A stretch of 64,000 nt of DNA from Paenibacillus piri (GCF_004354045.1 NZ_SMRT01000007.1:62001-126000), one strand, 5' to 3'. Shown: positions 1-8,209, numbered from the stretch's first letter. Notes: generated by a model not told the origin, from the letters alone. Numbers and translations are program-made.

Positions 1-1076
1 CGCTCGTTATGATCGATTGTAAGGATCTTAAATCGCTCAATACAACGAATGGCTTCCACGGCGTCAATCGCATTCTGAAGCAGGCGGCGCAGCTGCTGCG
101 CATTATGTTTCCCGACGCTCTGTTTATAAGCAGGTATGGCGGCGACGAGTTTGCCATCGTGGTCGAATCCCGGGACAGCGAGCGGACGACGAACATGATT
201 TCCCAGCAGCTGGCACTGGAATTCCCGAAGCTGACCGGCATCGAAATCAATTACGGCATGGCTTTTTACCCCGAGGACGGCGTTTCCAAGGACGATCTTA
301 TCTTTATCGCAGAGCGCAATTTGTATAATATGAAAAGAGAGTCTTGGCTGAAGCGCGAAGAGCATATGCTCCGTTCGGAAAAGCTGCGTGTCGTCGGCGA
401 GCTGGCCTCCGGCATGGCGCATGAAATCCGTAATCCGCTCACTACAATCAAAGGATTTCTGCAGCTATCCAAAGCGGACAATTACAACATAGGCCCGTGG
501 TACGATTTAATTATGGATGAAATTACGAGAATGAGTATGCTGACGGCGGAATTTTTGCAGTTTTCCAGACCTCACGCGACCCAGTTTAAAATTCATCCGA
601 TCCAGCATTGCATTCAGCGCGTCATCTCGCTGCTCGACTCGGAGACAGGCCGTCTCGGACATCAAATATTGTTCGACGCGGAGCCTCAGCCGCTTCATAT
701 GTTAATGGATCAGGACAAGATGCTGCAAATGCTGCTCAATCTGATTAAAAACGCGTTTGAAGCGATGCCCGACCAAGGCTTCGTTCATATCCGGCTGTAT
801 GTCGACAACGGCAGTGCGGTCATCGAAATCGCGGATACCGGCAGCGGCATTCCGGAAGAAGAACTGGACAAAATTTTTCTTCCCTTCTATACGACGAAAG
901 AATCGGGCACAGGCCTGGGGCTGTCGATATGCCATAAGATCGTTCAAGATCATGAAGGCACAATGGAAGTTGAAAGCGTCATCGGTCAAGGGACCAAATT
1001 TATTATTACGGTCCCAATTGCCCAACCGGAAGGTACCGGCTGCGATATGGCCGCAAGCGAGCCGTATGTCTCGTGA
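1..1076 (+). CDS. GGDEF domain-histidine kinase fusion (5' truncated by window edge)
   Basis: The reading frame is open to the left edge, so the N-terminus is missing; the first visible ATG lies inside a GGDEF domain (MIDCKDLKSLN aligns with the usual IDID.FK.IN segment). An intact RYGGDEF active-site motif follows near residue 45, then a short linker, a HisKA domain with the phospho-accepting His in MAHEIRNPL, and a HATPase domain with N box (NLIKNAFEA), DTGSGI and GTGLGL motifs. The kinase part resembles the orphan sporulation kinases of Bacillales. No response regulator lies beside it, so its phosphate probably goes to a shared relay. The intact GGDEF motif means c-di-GMP synthesis is possible but unproven; the domain could also act as a sensor. 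Confidence 0.85.
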   Translation, partial: LVMIDCKDLKSLNTTNGFHGVNRILKQAAQLLRIMFPDALFISRYGGDEFAIVVESRDSERTTNMISQQLALEFPKLTGIEINYGMAFYPEDGVSKDDLIFIAERNLYNMKRESWLKREEHMLRSEKLRVVGELASGMAHEIRNPLTTIKGFLQLSKADNYNIGPWYDLIMDEITRMSMLTAEFLQFSRPHATQFKIHPIQHCIQRVISLLDSETGRLGHQILFDAEPQPLHMLMDQDKMLQMLLNLIKNAFEAMPDQGFVHIRLYVDNGSAVIEIADTGSGIPEEELDKIFLPFYTTKESGTGLGLSICHKIVQDHEGTMEVESVIGQGTKFIITVPIAQPEGTGCDMAASEPYVS

Positions 1077-1080
1077 ACCG

Positions 1081-1122
1081 ACAACCCCTCTTTCTTTGCC
1101 GCGGCAAAGAAAGAGGGGTTGT
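1081..1122. repeat. Perfect 42-bp palindrome between convergent genes
   Basis: The two 21-base arms are exact reverse complements with no loop, centred on CCGCGG. It sits five bases after the kinase stop codon and before the convergent PAP2-like gene. Neither side has a clean T-run, so it is at best a weak terminator in either direction. Confidence 0.75.
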
Positions 1123-1164
1123 TCATTGCTGTTATTATTGGGAATGGAAATGCACAAGCCGCCG

Positions 1165-1662
1165 TTACCGAAAAAGGCGTAACAGCCTGTTGGGACGGTC
1201 GGGCTTTTCCAGTAAATAGCTTAATGCTCCCGTTGCAATTCCGAGCATTACGCCCCCGAGCACTTCTACCGGCAAATGACCCAGACTTTCCTCCAAACGC
1301 GCTCTTTCTTCCTTTTTGTCCCTGGCAGCCGGCTTATGCTGCTCGACCAATTGATCGACCGTTTCCTCCAACGCGTTCACTTCGGTAGCAATGTTGCCGG
1401 CCTGTCTGCGGATGCCCATCGCATCGTACATCACAACCAGGCTGAACATTCCCGCAAGGGCAAACGGAATGCTGGAGACCCCCCTCTTCAAGGCGACATA
1501 TGTAGTCAACGCGGTTACCCCGGCCGAATGGGAACTCGGCATCCCGCCGGTTTTAAACATGGTCGACCACTTCCATTGCCCTGTCTCCATTTGCGAAATA
1601 GGGGCTTTTATAAATTGCGCCAAGCCTACGGTAGCTAACGATGTCAACAAAGCTCGGTTCAT
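1165..1662 (-). CDS. Divergent PAP2 family membrane protein (DUF212, YuiD-like)
   Basis: The 165-residue protein has the features of the DUF212/divergent PAP2 family: a GGMPSSHSAGVTAL segment related to the PAP2 phosphatase SGH motif, hydrophobic helices near residues 5-18, 65-80 and 135-152, and a DAMGIRRQAG segment. Length is normal. Family members are membrane proteins related to phosphatidic acid phosphatases; their substrate is not established. The start is an ATG preceded by a GAGGTGAT ribosome site. It stands alone, convergent with the upstream kinase gene. Confidence 0.85.
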   Translation of the reverse strand: MNRALLTSLATVGLAQFIKAPISQMETGQWKWSTMFKTGGMPSSHSAGVTALTTYVALKRGVSSIPFALAGMFSLVVMYDAMGIRRQAGNIATEVNALEETVDQLVEQHKPAARDKKEERARLEESLGHLPVEVLGGVMLGIATGALSYLLEKPDRPNRLLRLFR

Positions 1663-1719
1663 GTTATCACCTCAACTATAGAATCCTTATTTGGATTGAA
1701 TTCTATTCGCCTGCGGGCT

Positions 1720-3171
1720 TTAATTGGGCTCAATGAACAAGCTGCTGCCTTTATTGTCGTAATGCAACGATACCCCGAACATTTGCGGCAGGTCATCTGC
1801 CGAAACGTAAGGCTCGTTATCGATCCACCGCATCGGCTTCTTCAGCCTTGCCGGCACATCGTCCACCGTAAACCGCTCGTAATCCGATTGAAACTCGACG
1901 GAATGACGATTCCAATCCGCCGTTAACATGCGGCTGTCGTATTCCGGATTGAAGAGACGCCAAGGTACATACGGTTCATCTTCCTCCGCAGGTCTGCTAA
2001 TGGCATCCACCGGCAAACCGTCGATAAAAATATGAAGCAGCGGCCATCTTTCCATTCCTTCCTTCTTGAGTATTTCCTGCCATCCGGACCTGTAAAATGG
2101 CGGGGAAATGCTTTGCAGCAGAAGGGTGGACGGATCATACTCGAACCAGTTCATATACAATGGCGTCTGGTTCAGCTGACCTCCCAGCCGGTCCAATGCC
2201 CATACCTGCAGGTGAAAATAATCGTACCGGGTGTTCGGCGGCTGCTCCACATCGAGCTTGGCTCCTACCCATTCTTTCCCTTTTGCCGCCGTACCTGCCG
2301 TCCAATGGAGCGGAACACCGGCTTGCCTGCCGAAGCCGGTTAAGCTGATTCCATAATCGATGAGCTGGGTGTCCTCCACAGCTGCGGGCGAGAAGGTAAA
2401 CCGGAAAGTCACCGTTTCCGTCCCGCTTTCGGTATTCGGGGATGAAGATGCCTCCCAATTTTGCAGTAATGGCATCTTCAGCGGCTGCCGCTTCGTTAAA
2501 CCGGCCAATTCTTCCCAGTAGCTGCGAAGCGCCGGTATCGACTGGGCTGGCGGTATATATTCATTCTCATGACGAATGTGCCGGACGACATCCTTCGCTT
2601 GTTCAGGCATCTCCATGGCCTCGACACCGAACAAAGCGACGTAATCCTCGGCCATAATTTCGTCGGGATCCCACTGGTGGCTGTATGGCAGCGAGCTGCC
2701 CCACCAGCGGATCGGGTAACCGTCCAGCTGCCGGATATGCGACCAGGCTGCGCCGGCGGTTAAGCGGTGCGGAGCCAGGCCCTCCTTATTCCGGAGCCAA
2801 TAGTAAGAGAAGTGATGCCCGTACTCATGGATCAGCGTACGCTCGACCGGCAGCGAATCGACTTCAAACAAACGGATCGTGCGTGACGATTCGTCATAGT
2901 TGCCGACCTTGTAGCCGCTTCTCCCTTTGACGGAATCCGGGTTCAAAATGACCTGCTTCAGCATGGCAAACTCCTCACCATGCTCGCATTTCAACAAAAC
3001 GCGATACAAGCCTTCCAGCTTCTGCTCATTCCAAAGCGGGCTGTGGCTTACAAATTGAATCCCCTCCGGTGATGTGTAGCTGACCGATTGTCCCTCCTCA
3101 GCATGCGCTTGTACAGAAACGAACATACATAAAATACATAGAAGCCCGATCATCAAGTTTCTCACAAGCAT
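1720..3171 (-). CDS. Secreted HExxH metallopeptidase-like protein with C-terminal stalk domain
   Basis: The protein begins with a signal peptide (hydrophobic stretch ending in VQAHA-EE). A zinc-binding HEYGHH motif lies at residues 115-120, and AEDYVALFG downstream may supply the third Glu ligand, giving a gluzincin-like arrangement. The middle holds beta-rich segments and the last 45 residues (PMRWIDNEPYVSADDLPQMFGVSL) resemble the copper amine oxidase N-terminal-like or stalk domain common in Paenibacillus secreted proteins. It is therefore a probable extracellular zinc peptidase of unknown substrate. It is monocistronic, about 50 bases before the PAP2 gene. Confidence 0.75.
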   Translation of the reverse strand: MLVRNLMIGLLCILCMFVSVQAHAEEGQSVSYTSPEGIQFVSHSPLWNEQKLEGLYRVLLKCEHGEEFAMLKQVILNPDSVKGRSGYKVGNYDESSRTIRLFEVDSLPVERTLIHEYGHHFSYYWLRNKEGLAPHRLTAGAAWSHIRQLDGYPIRWWGSSLPYSHQWDPDEIMAEDYVALFGVEAMEMPEQAKDVVRHIRHENEYIPPAQSIPALRSYWEELAGLTKRQPLKMPLLQNWEASSSPNTESGTETVTFRFTFSPAAVEDTQLIDYGISLTGFGRQAGVPLHWTAGTAAKGKEWVGAKLDVEQPPNTRYDYFHLQVWALDRLGGQLNQTPLYMNWFEYDPSTLLLQSISPPFYRSGWQEILKKEGMERWPLLHIFIDGLPVDAISRPAEEDEPYVPWRLFNPEYDSRMLTADWNRHSVEFQSDYERFTVDDVPARLKKPMRWIDNEPYVSADDLPQMFGVSLHYDNKGSSLFIEPN

Positions 3172-3323
3172 CGCCCTCCGTCAGCAATCAATTCGTTCAT
3201 AAAAACTTAATGAATGCGCTTTCATTACGTGACAACTTACGTTGCCTGAAATATTCTACCATATGAACCGGTTAAACAACCAGTACAATTTTTAGATTTT
3301 TCAGCGCTTGATTACCTGAGAAC

Positions 3324-3440
3324 ATAAGAAAACCTCTATCGAGGCCTTTCAAGGATGAGCGACCGCGATTTAAATGTAGGTTTTCTTGCAATATCAGAAT
3401 TTTTCAGCTCCGCTGAAAACATATAAATTTTGATATTATA
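3324..3440. repeat. Two-part inverted-repeat element, copy 1
   Basis: Part A is bounded by AAGAAAACCT (3326-3335) and its complement AGGTTTTCTT (3378-3387). Part B follows: outer arms AATATCAGAATTT (3390-3402) and AAATTTTGATATT (3426-3438) with one mismatch, enclosing the hairpin TTTTCAGC-TCC-GCTGAAAA. Related copies lie near 20.1 and 25.0 kb. The element abuts the poly-T end of the terminator of the minus-strand isomerase gene. The rest of the 3172-3566 gap shows no gene. Confidence 0.85.
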
Positions 3441-3470
3441 AAAAAGGTGCTCGTCTCCCGGACGGGCACC
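3439..3470 (-). terminator. Rho-independent terminator of the isomerase gene
   Basis: On the minus strand a stem (GGTGCCCGTC / GACGAGCACC with one wobble pair and loop CGGGA, 3446-3470) is followed by a T-run at 3439-3445. It ends the transcript of the gene at 3567-4487. Confidence 0.85.
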
Positions 3471-3566
3471 ATTCAGTTCGTATCGATCACAGGCATTAGT
3501 ACAGGCTCCGCCCGAACGTATGTTTGACGCTGCCTCACGGCGGACAGCCCCTCTGCCTCATCTGCC

Positions 3567-4487
3567 TTACTGGCCGCGATTGGCCTGCGCATGCTCCCAC
3601 GCTTCCTCGCCCAGACGCTTCAGAACTAACGCCTGCTGCCAACGATCGGAAATTTCCGTACGGTCTTCCCTCTTGTAGGTCGCTTCCGTAATGGCATAAT
3701 CGGGCGGCCCCAGCTCGGTTACAAACGGCAATATATCGCCCGGCTTCGCTTCATTGAGCCAGCAGCTCATTCCCCGCTCCCACCATTTCATGAACGGTTT
3801 AACCATCGGGTGCTCGCCATTCGGACCGATATCGACCTGCACCTGCTCTCCGTTCGAAACTCGCGCATGAATTGCGGACGTACGCTGCAGCAGCACATCG
3901 AACAGCTCGCCGGCCATTTCCAATTCTCTGGAAGCGGCAGCCGTCAGCTCGCCGGCCACTATATAATGAGACAAATCAATCGTAAGTCTAAGCTCCGGAA
4001 TCGCTTTGACATAATCGACTGTGCGGTGCAAATCCTGGGTGACCCGTCCGCGATGCGTTTCGATCATATACGGGATTTGAGCTTTACGCGCCTCCTCAAC
4101 GAGTCCGTGGAGCAATTCGACAGCCGCCTGCCCGATCACGAAAGAATCCATTACCTGTGAATTGACATACAGCACGCCGAATTGCTTCGCTTCCCGGAGC
4201 AGCTCCGTCATATCCTCGGGCTTGCGCGGAAATGAGTGAATCCCGAGACTGAAGCCGTACTCATCGAGCAGCCGACGCCACAGACCGGCGTCTTGTCCGG
4301 TAGGCAGATGCGCCATAATTCCGGTAAAACCGGCTTCCGCAATTTTTTCGAACTTTTCTTCAATCGACCATTCGCGGCCTCCGCTGCCGACACCGTTCAT
4401 CGCCCACCATGATTGGTGCACTTCCATCCTTGGCGGGTTGGAGCTGCCATCCCGAAAAGATTGTCTTCGTTCGTTTTCCATTGTCAC
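3567..4487 (-). CDS. Sugar phosphate isomerase/epimerase family TIM-barrel protein
   Basis: The 306-residue protein matches the xylose isomerase-like TIM barrel superfamily. Metal-binding positions of that fold are visible in order: Glu in MIETHRGRVTQD, Asp in LTIDLSHY, His in AIHARVSNG and Glu in PFVTELGPPDYAIT. Family members isomerise, epimerise or dehydrate sugars, inositols or related compounds in the cytoplasm; the substrate cannot be named here. It directly follows the MobA-like gene with three bases between them and is probably cotranscribed. A strong terminator follows. Confidence 0.75.
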   Translation of the reverse strand: MTMENERRQSFRDGSSNPPRMEVHQSWWAMNGVGSGGREWSIEEKFEKIAEAGFTGIMAHLPTGQDAGLWRRLLDEYGFSLGIHSFPRKPEDMTELLREAKQFGVLYVNSQVMDSFVIGQAAVELLHGLVEEARKAQIPYMIETHRGRVTQDLHRTVDYVKAIPELRLTIDLSHYIVAGELTAAASRELEMAGELFDVLLQRTSAIHARVSNGEQVQVDIGPNGEHPMVKPFMKWWERGMSCWLNEAKPGDILPFVTELGPPDYAITEATYKREDRTEISDRWQQALVLKRLGEEAWEHAQANRGQ

Positions 4488-4490
4488 ACC

Positions 4491-5120
4491 TCATTTTCCA
4501 AAATTATCAGCACCGTTCTGTTCACCAGAATACGATACATGAGGCGATCTGTCACGACTTTTATTCAGCTTACGCTCCATCCGATCGAAATTGCCCGTAT
4601 CCACCTGCCGATCATGAAAAAAGGCTTCATCCACCGCACCCCACGATATTCGTTTCAGCAGCTCGTCAATCCCGCGTTCCTTCATTTCCAGCAAGCCGGT
4701 TATCGGCGCCAGACAGCTTCGGCTGTATACGCCGTGAAACGGCAGCGGATGCTCCTGATACATAGGAAGCGCCGCCTCATAATCGAACGACCGCCTTCGT
4801 TCGCATAGCAGCTGTGCAGCGGCCGAGGAAATCGAGCGTTCCCGGCAGGTAATCACCCAAATTTCGTAATGCTTCGCCAAAGTAAAAGCCGCATGCATGC
4901 CGCTCAACGCCCCGAATCCGGGAATAAAATCCGTAATGATCCGAACCGATCGCGGCACGACCGGCAGCAGCTTCCGCGGCTCATTGGCGACTATAATGAT
5001 TTCCTCACATACGGCTTGCATTTCGCCGATTTGCCGGCTAATCCGCGGTTCGCCATTTATTAAGCGGAGCGCACTGCCGACATCATGCTCCCCACCGGCC
5101 AATATAACTCCCGTCAGCAT
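4491..5120 (-). CDS. MobA-like nucleotidyltransferase, apparently degenerate
   Basis: The N-terminus MLTGVILAGG and the later GFGALSGMHAAF segment match the fold of molybdenum cofactor guanylyltransferase MobA and related NTP transferases. Key residues are missing: the usual GG-x-S-x-R-x-G-x-x-K loop reads GGEHDVGSALRL, the metal-binding Asp segment (normally CDxP) reads ITCRERS, and the NVNTPxD-like segment reads QVDTGNFD. It may be inactive or have changed substrate. The ATG at 5120 is chosen because the NTP-binding strand follows at once; a TTG at 5144 would add eight residues. It is divergent from fnr, whose FNR site lies between the two genes, and is followed closely by the isomerase gene. 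Confidence 0.6.
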   Translation of the reverse strand: MLTGVILAGGEHDVGSALRLINGEPRISRQIGEMQAVCEEIIIVANEPRKLLPVVPRSVRIITDFIPGFGALSGMHAAFTLAKHYEIWVITCRERSISSAAAQLLCERRRSFDYEAALPMYQEHPLPFHGVYSRSCLAPITGLLEMKERGIDELLKRISWGAVDEAFFHDRQVDTGNFDRMERKLNKSRDRSPHVSYSGEQNGADNFGK

Positions 5121-5233
5121 AGGGCAAACACGACCTTTCCGCAAAAGTTTTCTTTTTCTTAACTAAATATAGCGGATAGGACGGCGTCTGCATGTTATAT
5201 TTATCACAGGAAATTAAAATCAGGCTATTACTT

Positions 5234-5283
5234 TGTGACATAAGTCACATCCTTCGGAACGTAAATCCATTATGGTAGGAATA
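5234..5283 (+). promoter_or_regulatory. FNR/CRP-type operator and promoter of fnr
   Basis: TGTGA-CATAAG-TCACA at 5234-5249 is an exact match to the TGTGA-N6-TCACA site used by Bacillus Fnr. A weak -10 hexamer TATGGT lies at 5271-5276, which puts the start near 5283 and the site centre (5241.5) at -41.5, the normal class II activator position. Positive autoregulation by Fnr is the likely meaning; the divergent MobA-like gene could also respond. Confidence 0.75.
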
Positions 5284-5311
5284 CGACGTTTTTTGATCAG
5301 GAGGAATCCAG

Positions 5312-6028
5312 ATGAAAGATATAAACTCAAACGTGGACGGAAACTTTAACACAGCGTGCTTTTCGGAGGAAAACTTCGGGAAGCTGATGGATATTATGTA
5401 CGAGCAAAAGGCCGAAGCCGGATCCCATTTGTTCTGGGAAGGCGAAACGGCGGATAAGCTGTATTTTATTAAACGCGGACGCATCCAGATTACGAAGACG
5501 AACGATGACGGTAAAAGCTTTATTCTATATATGTACGGCAAAAACGATCTGTTCGGTCAACTGGACCCGTTTCACCAGTCGATACACAGCTTTAACGGCG
5601 AAGTGATGGAAGACAGCGTCATCGGCGTTATTCAACAGAAGGATCTGGAAGTGCTGCTGTGGCAGCATGGCGATTTGGCGGTTGAGTTTATGAAATGGAT
5701 GGGGCTTATGCATCGGATGACGCAGACGAAATTCCGCGATCTGATGATGTTCGGCAAGCCCGGAGCGCTGTGCTCGACCTTAATCCGGTTAACCAACTCC
5801 TACGGCAAGCCGAACGGCAGCGGCATCGTCATCACGAAAAAGCTGAGCAACAGCGAGTTGGCCGATATGATTGGCGCCACCCGCGAAAGCGTCAACCGGA
5901 TGCTGAGCGATTTAAAAAAACTGGATATTTTGACGATGGAAAACGGTTTGATGGTAATTCAGGATATCGAACATTTGCGCAGCATTTGCCAATGTGAAAA
6001 TTGTCCGAAAAATATTTGCCGCATTTAA
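5312..6028 (+). CDS. fnr: Anaerobic regulator Fnr, Crp/Fnr family
   Basis: The 238-residue protein has an N-terminal cyclic nucleotide-binding-type beta barrel (GSHLFWEGETADKLYFIKRGRI near residues 31-52), a dimerisation helix, and a C-terminal winged helix with ELADMIGATRESVNRML as the recognition region. The C-terminus carries four cysteines (C226, C228, C231, C236 in CQCENCPKNIC). B. subtilis Fnr holds its oxygen-labile [4Fe-4S] cluster through C-terminal cysteines, unlike the N-terminal ones of E. coli FNR, so this is most likely an oxygen-sensing activator of anaerobic genes. A GAGGAAT ribosome site precedes the ATG. The stop overlaps the end of the convergent DUF1811 gene by four bases. 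Confidence 0.88.
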   Translation: MKDINSNVDGNFNTACFSEENFGKLMDIMYEQKAEAGSHLFWEGETADKLYFIKRGRIQITKTNDDGKSFILYMYGKNDLFGQLDPFHQSIHSFNGEVMEDSVIGVIQQKDLEVLLWQHGDLAVEFMKWMGLMHRMTQTKFRDLMMFGKPGALCSTLIRLTNSYGKPNGSGIVITKKLSNSELADMIGATRESVNRMLSDLKKLDILTMENGLMVIQDIEHLRSICQCENCPKNICRI

Positions 6029-6354
6029 ACACGCGATAGCATGGACAGGGGGAAGCTGGCTTCAAGGTCTTCTCCCATAACGCCCCACCCCATGATTCCA
6101 TTTATGTACCGGAGTTGAAAAATGACGTCCGAATAACCTTCGACCTTGTAGGCGCCGGGCGGGTAATCCGCCGGATTCAACGTATACGCCTTGGCGGTAT
6201 AATATTTTCGTTCAAACTGCTCTTTCTGGCTTGGAAATTCAGCCTGCTCCATCGCTTTTAAGCTATCCAGCATCTCCGCCTCCAGCTCTTCGCGCGACAT
6301 TTGGCTGTACAGCTTTTTCACTTGTCTCCTCCTTCCTTGAAATTCCGTTGACAT
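6025..6354 (-). CDS. DUF1811 family protein (YfhH-like)
   Basis: The protein shows the DUF1811 pattern: YSQMSREELEAEM at the start, a central KYYTAKAYTLNPADYPPGAYKVEG segment and a C-terminal FQLRYINGIMGWGVM segment ending in PLSML. Its length of 109 residues is typical. The function of the family is unknown. The ATG at 6354 is taken, although a shorter form from the internal MSREELEAE is possible. It is convergent with fnr and overlaps its stop. Confidence 0.75.
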   Translation of the reverse strand: MSTEFQGRRRQVKKLYSQMSREELEAEMLDSLKAMEQAEFPSQKEQFERKYYTAKAYTLNPADYPPGAYKVEGYSDVIFQLRYINGIMGWGVMGEDLEASFPLSMLSRV

Positions 6355-6416
6355 AACGCCGGTCTGGACGGACCGTACCTTCCATCTGCACGGCCCGGCT
6401 TATCCGCTTGCTTGCG

Positions 6417-7364
6417 CTACTGAACAGGACTTCCGGAAATTCCGGCAACGATATATTTTCTTTCTTTTCCGGGGATCCACACCCAGCTTTTGAACAGCAA
6501 TCCTTCCTGCTTCATCTGCTCGTACAAATCCTTGAGGCCGTTAACAGCCGCTTCGATGCCGTATTGACCGAATGCCCGGAACAAATAACCGATGCGCTCG
6601 GATTCGCTTTGCAAACCGTATAGCTGCTCCAGCAGCTCCTCGTTAGCCTCGTCCATGCGGATCATATCGGACCACATAACCAGTTTTCCTTCCGGCTTCA
6701 ATAATGATAGCAGCAATCGATTGTAATCCAGTATCAGGTTATTTCGCATAAACGATAACGCATCGATAATCAGACGTACATCCTGTTCTTCATACTGGCC
6801 CGCATATCCGGCGAACTGCGACAGCGCGTGAATGTAAAATAATTGCGTATGTACGGAAGAAGATACGACGAGCTGAAAGCTCTTCTTCAAATGGGGCAGC
6901 GCTTCGTATTTACGGACGGCAAAAGCGCAGTCCTTCAAATAGGAAGCCATCTCAGCGGCCGGTGTCCGATTCAGCAGCATCTCTTCCCACGTTTCATAAA
7001 ATTGTATTTGATCCAGACAAGTGTAATCGACTGTCGTCAATGACTTCACTCTGGCCGAAGCGCCCGCTCCGCTCTGAGTCAAAACCTCCTCGATCGAATT
7101 GGCCTCGGTATCCAGCACCGTTACTTGCGAGAAATGACCTGCCAGCTCCGGTAAATCTACATCGCCGTGATTCCCGGCGCCGAATACGGCAACCTTCTCT
7201 TTGACCGGAAGCCGGTCCATCGCATGCTCCAGCAGCTGGCGTATATGATAACGGTGCGTGCCCCACTCCTGGCTCCCCCAATCGACGGATTCCGCGTAAT
7301 CGCCCTGCTGTTCAACATACTGATCTGCAGCCGGATGGCCCGGCGGTTGTTGAAATTCCCTCAT
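6417..7364 (-). CDS. Conserved hypothetical protein with Rossmann/methyltransferase-like core
   Basis: No family is recognised with confidence. Residues near 58-85 (VKEKVAVFGAGNHGDVDLPELAGHF...VTVLDTE) look like the first strands and glycine loop of a class I SAM-dependent methyltransferase or other Rossmann fold: a GAGNHGD loop followed by an acidic end of strand 2. The C-terminal half is helical, with LVMWSDMI and ending in KYIVAGISGSPVQ. It is a cytoplasmic protein without membrane segments. Transcription is probably its own, and it lies 62 bases upstream of the DUF1811 gene in the same direction. Confidence 0.5.
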   Translation of the reverse strand: MREFQQPPGHPAADQYVEQQGDYAESVDWGSQEWGTHRYHIRQLLEHAMDRLPVKEKVAVFGAGNHGDVDLPELAGHFSQVTVLDTEANSIEEVLTQSGAGASARVKSLTTVDYTCLDQIQFYETWEEMLLNRTPAAEMASYLKDCAFAVRKYEALPHLKKSFQLVVSSSVHTQLFYIHALSQFAGYAGQYEEQDVRLIIDALSFMRNNLILDYNRLLLSLLKPEGKLVMWSDMIRMDEANEELLEQLYGLQSESERIGYLFRAFGQYGIEAAVNGLKDLYEQMKQEGLLFKSWVWIPGKERKYIVAGISGSPVQ

Positions 7365-7564
7365 ACTATACCCTCTTCCACACTATGAAATATGCCTGTA
7401 TTATACCATAACAGGCGTATCTCCGTGCAGTGGACTTATTTATCGAAAATGGGCGGGCATCGAGACAAGCTTAGTTCCGGCGGCCTAATTAGACAGTAAA
7501 CGATACTTAATGATGTTCCTTTTGCGCTCAACGCTTGTCGTGTAAATTTTTTTTGAACGAATTG

Positions 7565-7593
7565 TTGACAAGTCAGCATCACGTTGGTATTAT
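7565..7593 (+). promoter_or_regulatory. Sigma-A promoter of tRNA-Val
   Basis: TTGACA at 7565-7570 and TATTAT at 7588-7593 are separated by 17 bases. The tRNA starts 20 bases further on. The rest of the 7365-7613 gap shows nothing recognisable. Confidence 0.8.
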
Positions 7594-7613
7594 ATTAAAT
7601 GTCCCTCAAACAT

Positions 7614-7686
7614 GACTTGTTAGCTCAGCTGGGAGAGCACCATCTTGACAGGGTGGGGGTCAGTGGTTCGAGCCCACTACAGGTCA
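7614..7686 (+). tRNA. tRNA-Val (GAC)
   Basis: A full cloverleaf is visible: acceptor GACTTGT pairing with ACAGGTC (one G-T pair), D stem GCTC/GAGC, anticodon loop TTGACAG giving GAC, T stem AGTGG/CCACT with loop TTCGAGC, discriminator A and no encoded CCA. Its 3' 45 bases form the start of the attachment site of the integrated element. Confidence 0.92.
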
Positions 7687-7719
7687 TATAGAAAAACCCT
7701 TGATAATCAAGGGTTTTTT
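7642..7719. repeat. attL: 78-bp direct repeat (tRNA-Val 3' end plus terminator)
   Basis: It is identical base for base to 14067-14144; the bases on either side differ. It covers the anticodon arm through the tRNA 3' end and the following terminator. Confidence 0.93.
7691..7719 (+). terminator. Terminator of tRNA-Val, bidirectional
   Basis: AAAAACCCTTGA-TAA-TCAAGGGTTTTTT forms a stem with T-runs on both strands, so it can also stop the minus-strand integrase transcript. Confidence 0.85.
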
Positions 7720-7768
7720 GCATGTTTAAAGAAAGCTTCGTTTTAATTTCTTCAAAAATAAGCTTTTC

Positions 7769-7785
7769 GGTCACGTAATGGTCAC
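7769..7785. promoter_or_regulatory. Candidate integrase arm-type sites at the left end
   Basis: GGTCAC occurs twice as a direct repeat (7769-7774, 7780-7785; 11-base period), 50 bases inside attL. The same hexamer pair occurs inside attR at 13934-13951. Paired direct repeats at both ends fit arm-type binding sites of a tyrosine integrase. Confidence 0.5.
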
Positions 7786-7797
7786 AACAATGAGAGT

Positions 7798-8181
7798 TTA
7801 AATATCATCGTTATCTTCGTCCTCCTCGATCCAGTCTGCATTCCAATCTACATTCCAATCAATTAAATCCTTAAATAGTTCTTTATTCGATCTTGGGTAT
7901 TCGTACCCGAGATCAATCCTAACGATTTGTGCAATATTATTCAAAATAGGCAGTACCTGCATAAATTTTTCATGAGTTGTTTTATTATCTTTCGTTGAAA
8001 AATAATTTTCAATCAGAGAATTAGCGGCTCTAAGAGATTTACTTTGAATTGTTTGGTCCTCAGCTTTATTACCATATTCTTGTAGGATGATTGTACGACC
8101 GTTGCCGTCAAAATCCATTTCAGTAACGATCTTAACAGGATAGTCGATATTAAGTCCTAATTTTTTGTATGTATCGTTCAT
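7798..8181 (-). CDS. Hypothetical protein of the integrative element
   Basis: No family is recognised. The 127-residue acidic protein starts at an ATG preceded by GAGGAG seven bases upstream (MNDTYKKLGLN); longer upstream starts would overlap the integrase gene. It ends in a Trp/Asp-rich tail with a short repeated unit (DWNVDWNADW) and a run of acidic residues (EEDEDNDD). No membrane segment is seen. It follows the integrase gene by 28 bases in the same direction and lies next to attL. Confidence 0.6.
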   Translation of the reverse strand: MNDTYKKLGLNIDYPVKIVTEMDFDGNGRTIILQEYGNKAEDQTIQSKSLRAANSLIENYFSTKDNKTTHEKFMQVLPILNNIAQIVRIDLGYEYPRSNKELFKDLIDWNVDWNADWIEEDEDNDDI

Positions 8182-8209
8182 TTTTAATTCTCCTCTACAA
8201 TCTTTCATT

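Noticed and set aside
3324-3440. Insertion-sequence remnant
   Set aside because: No transposase remnant is present, and the short structured unit recurs with compensatory changes rather than simple decay.
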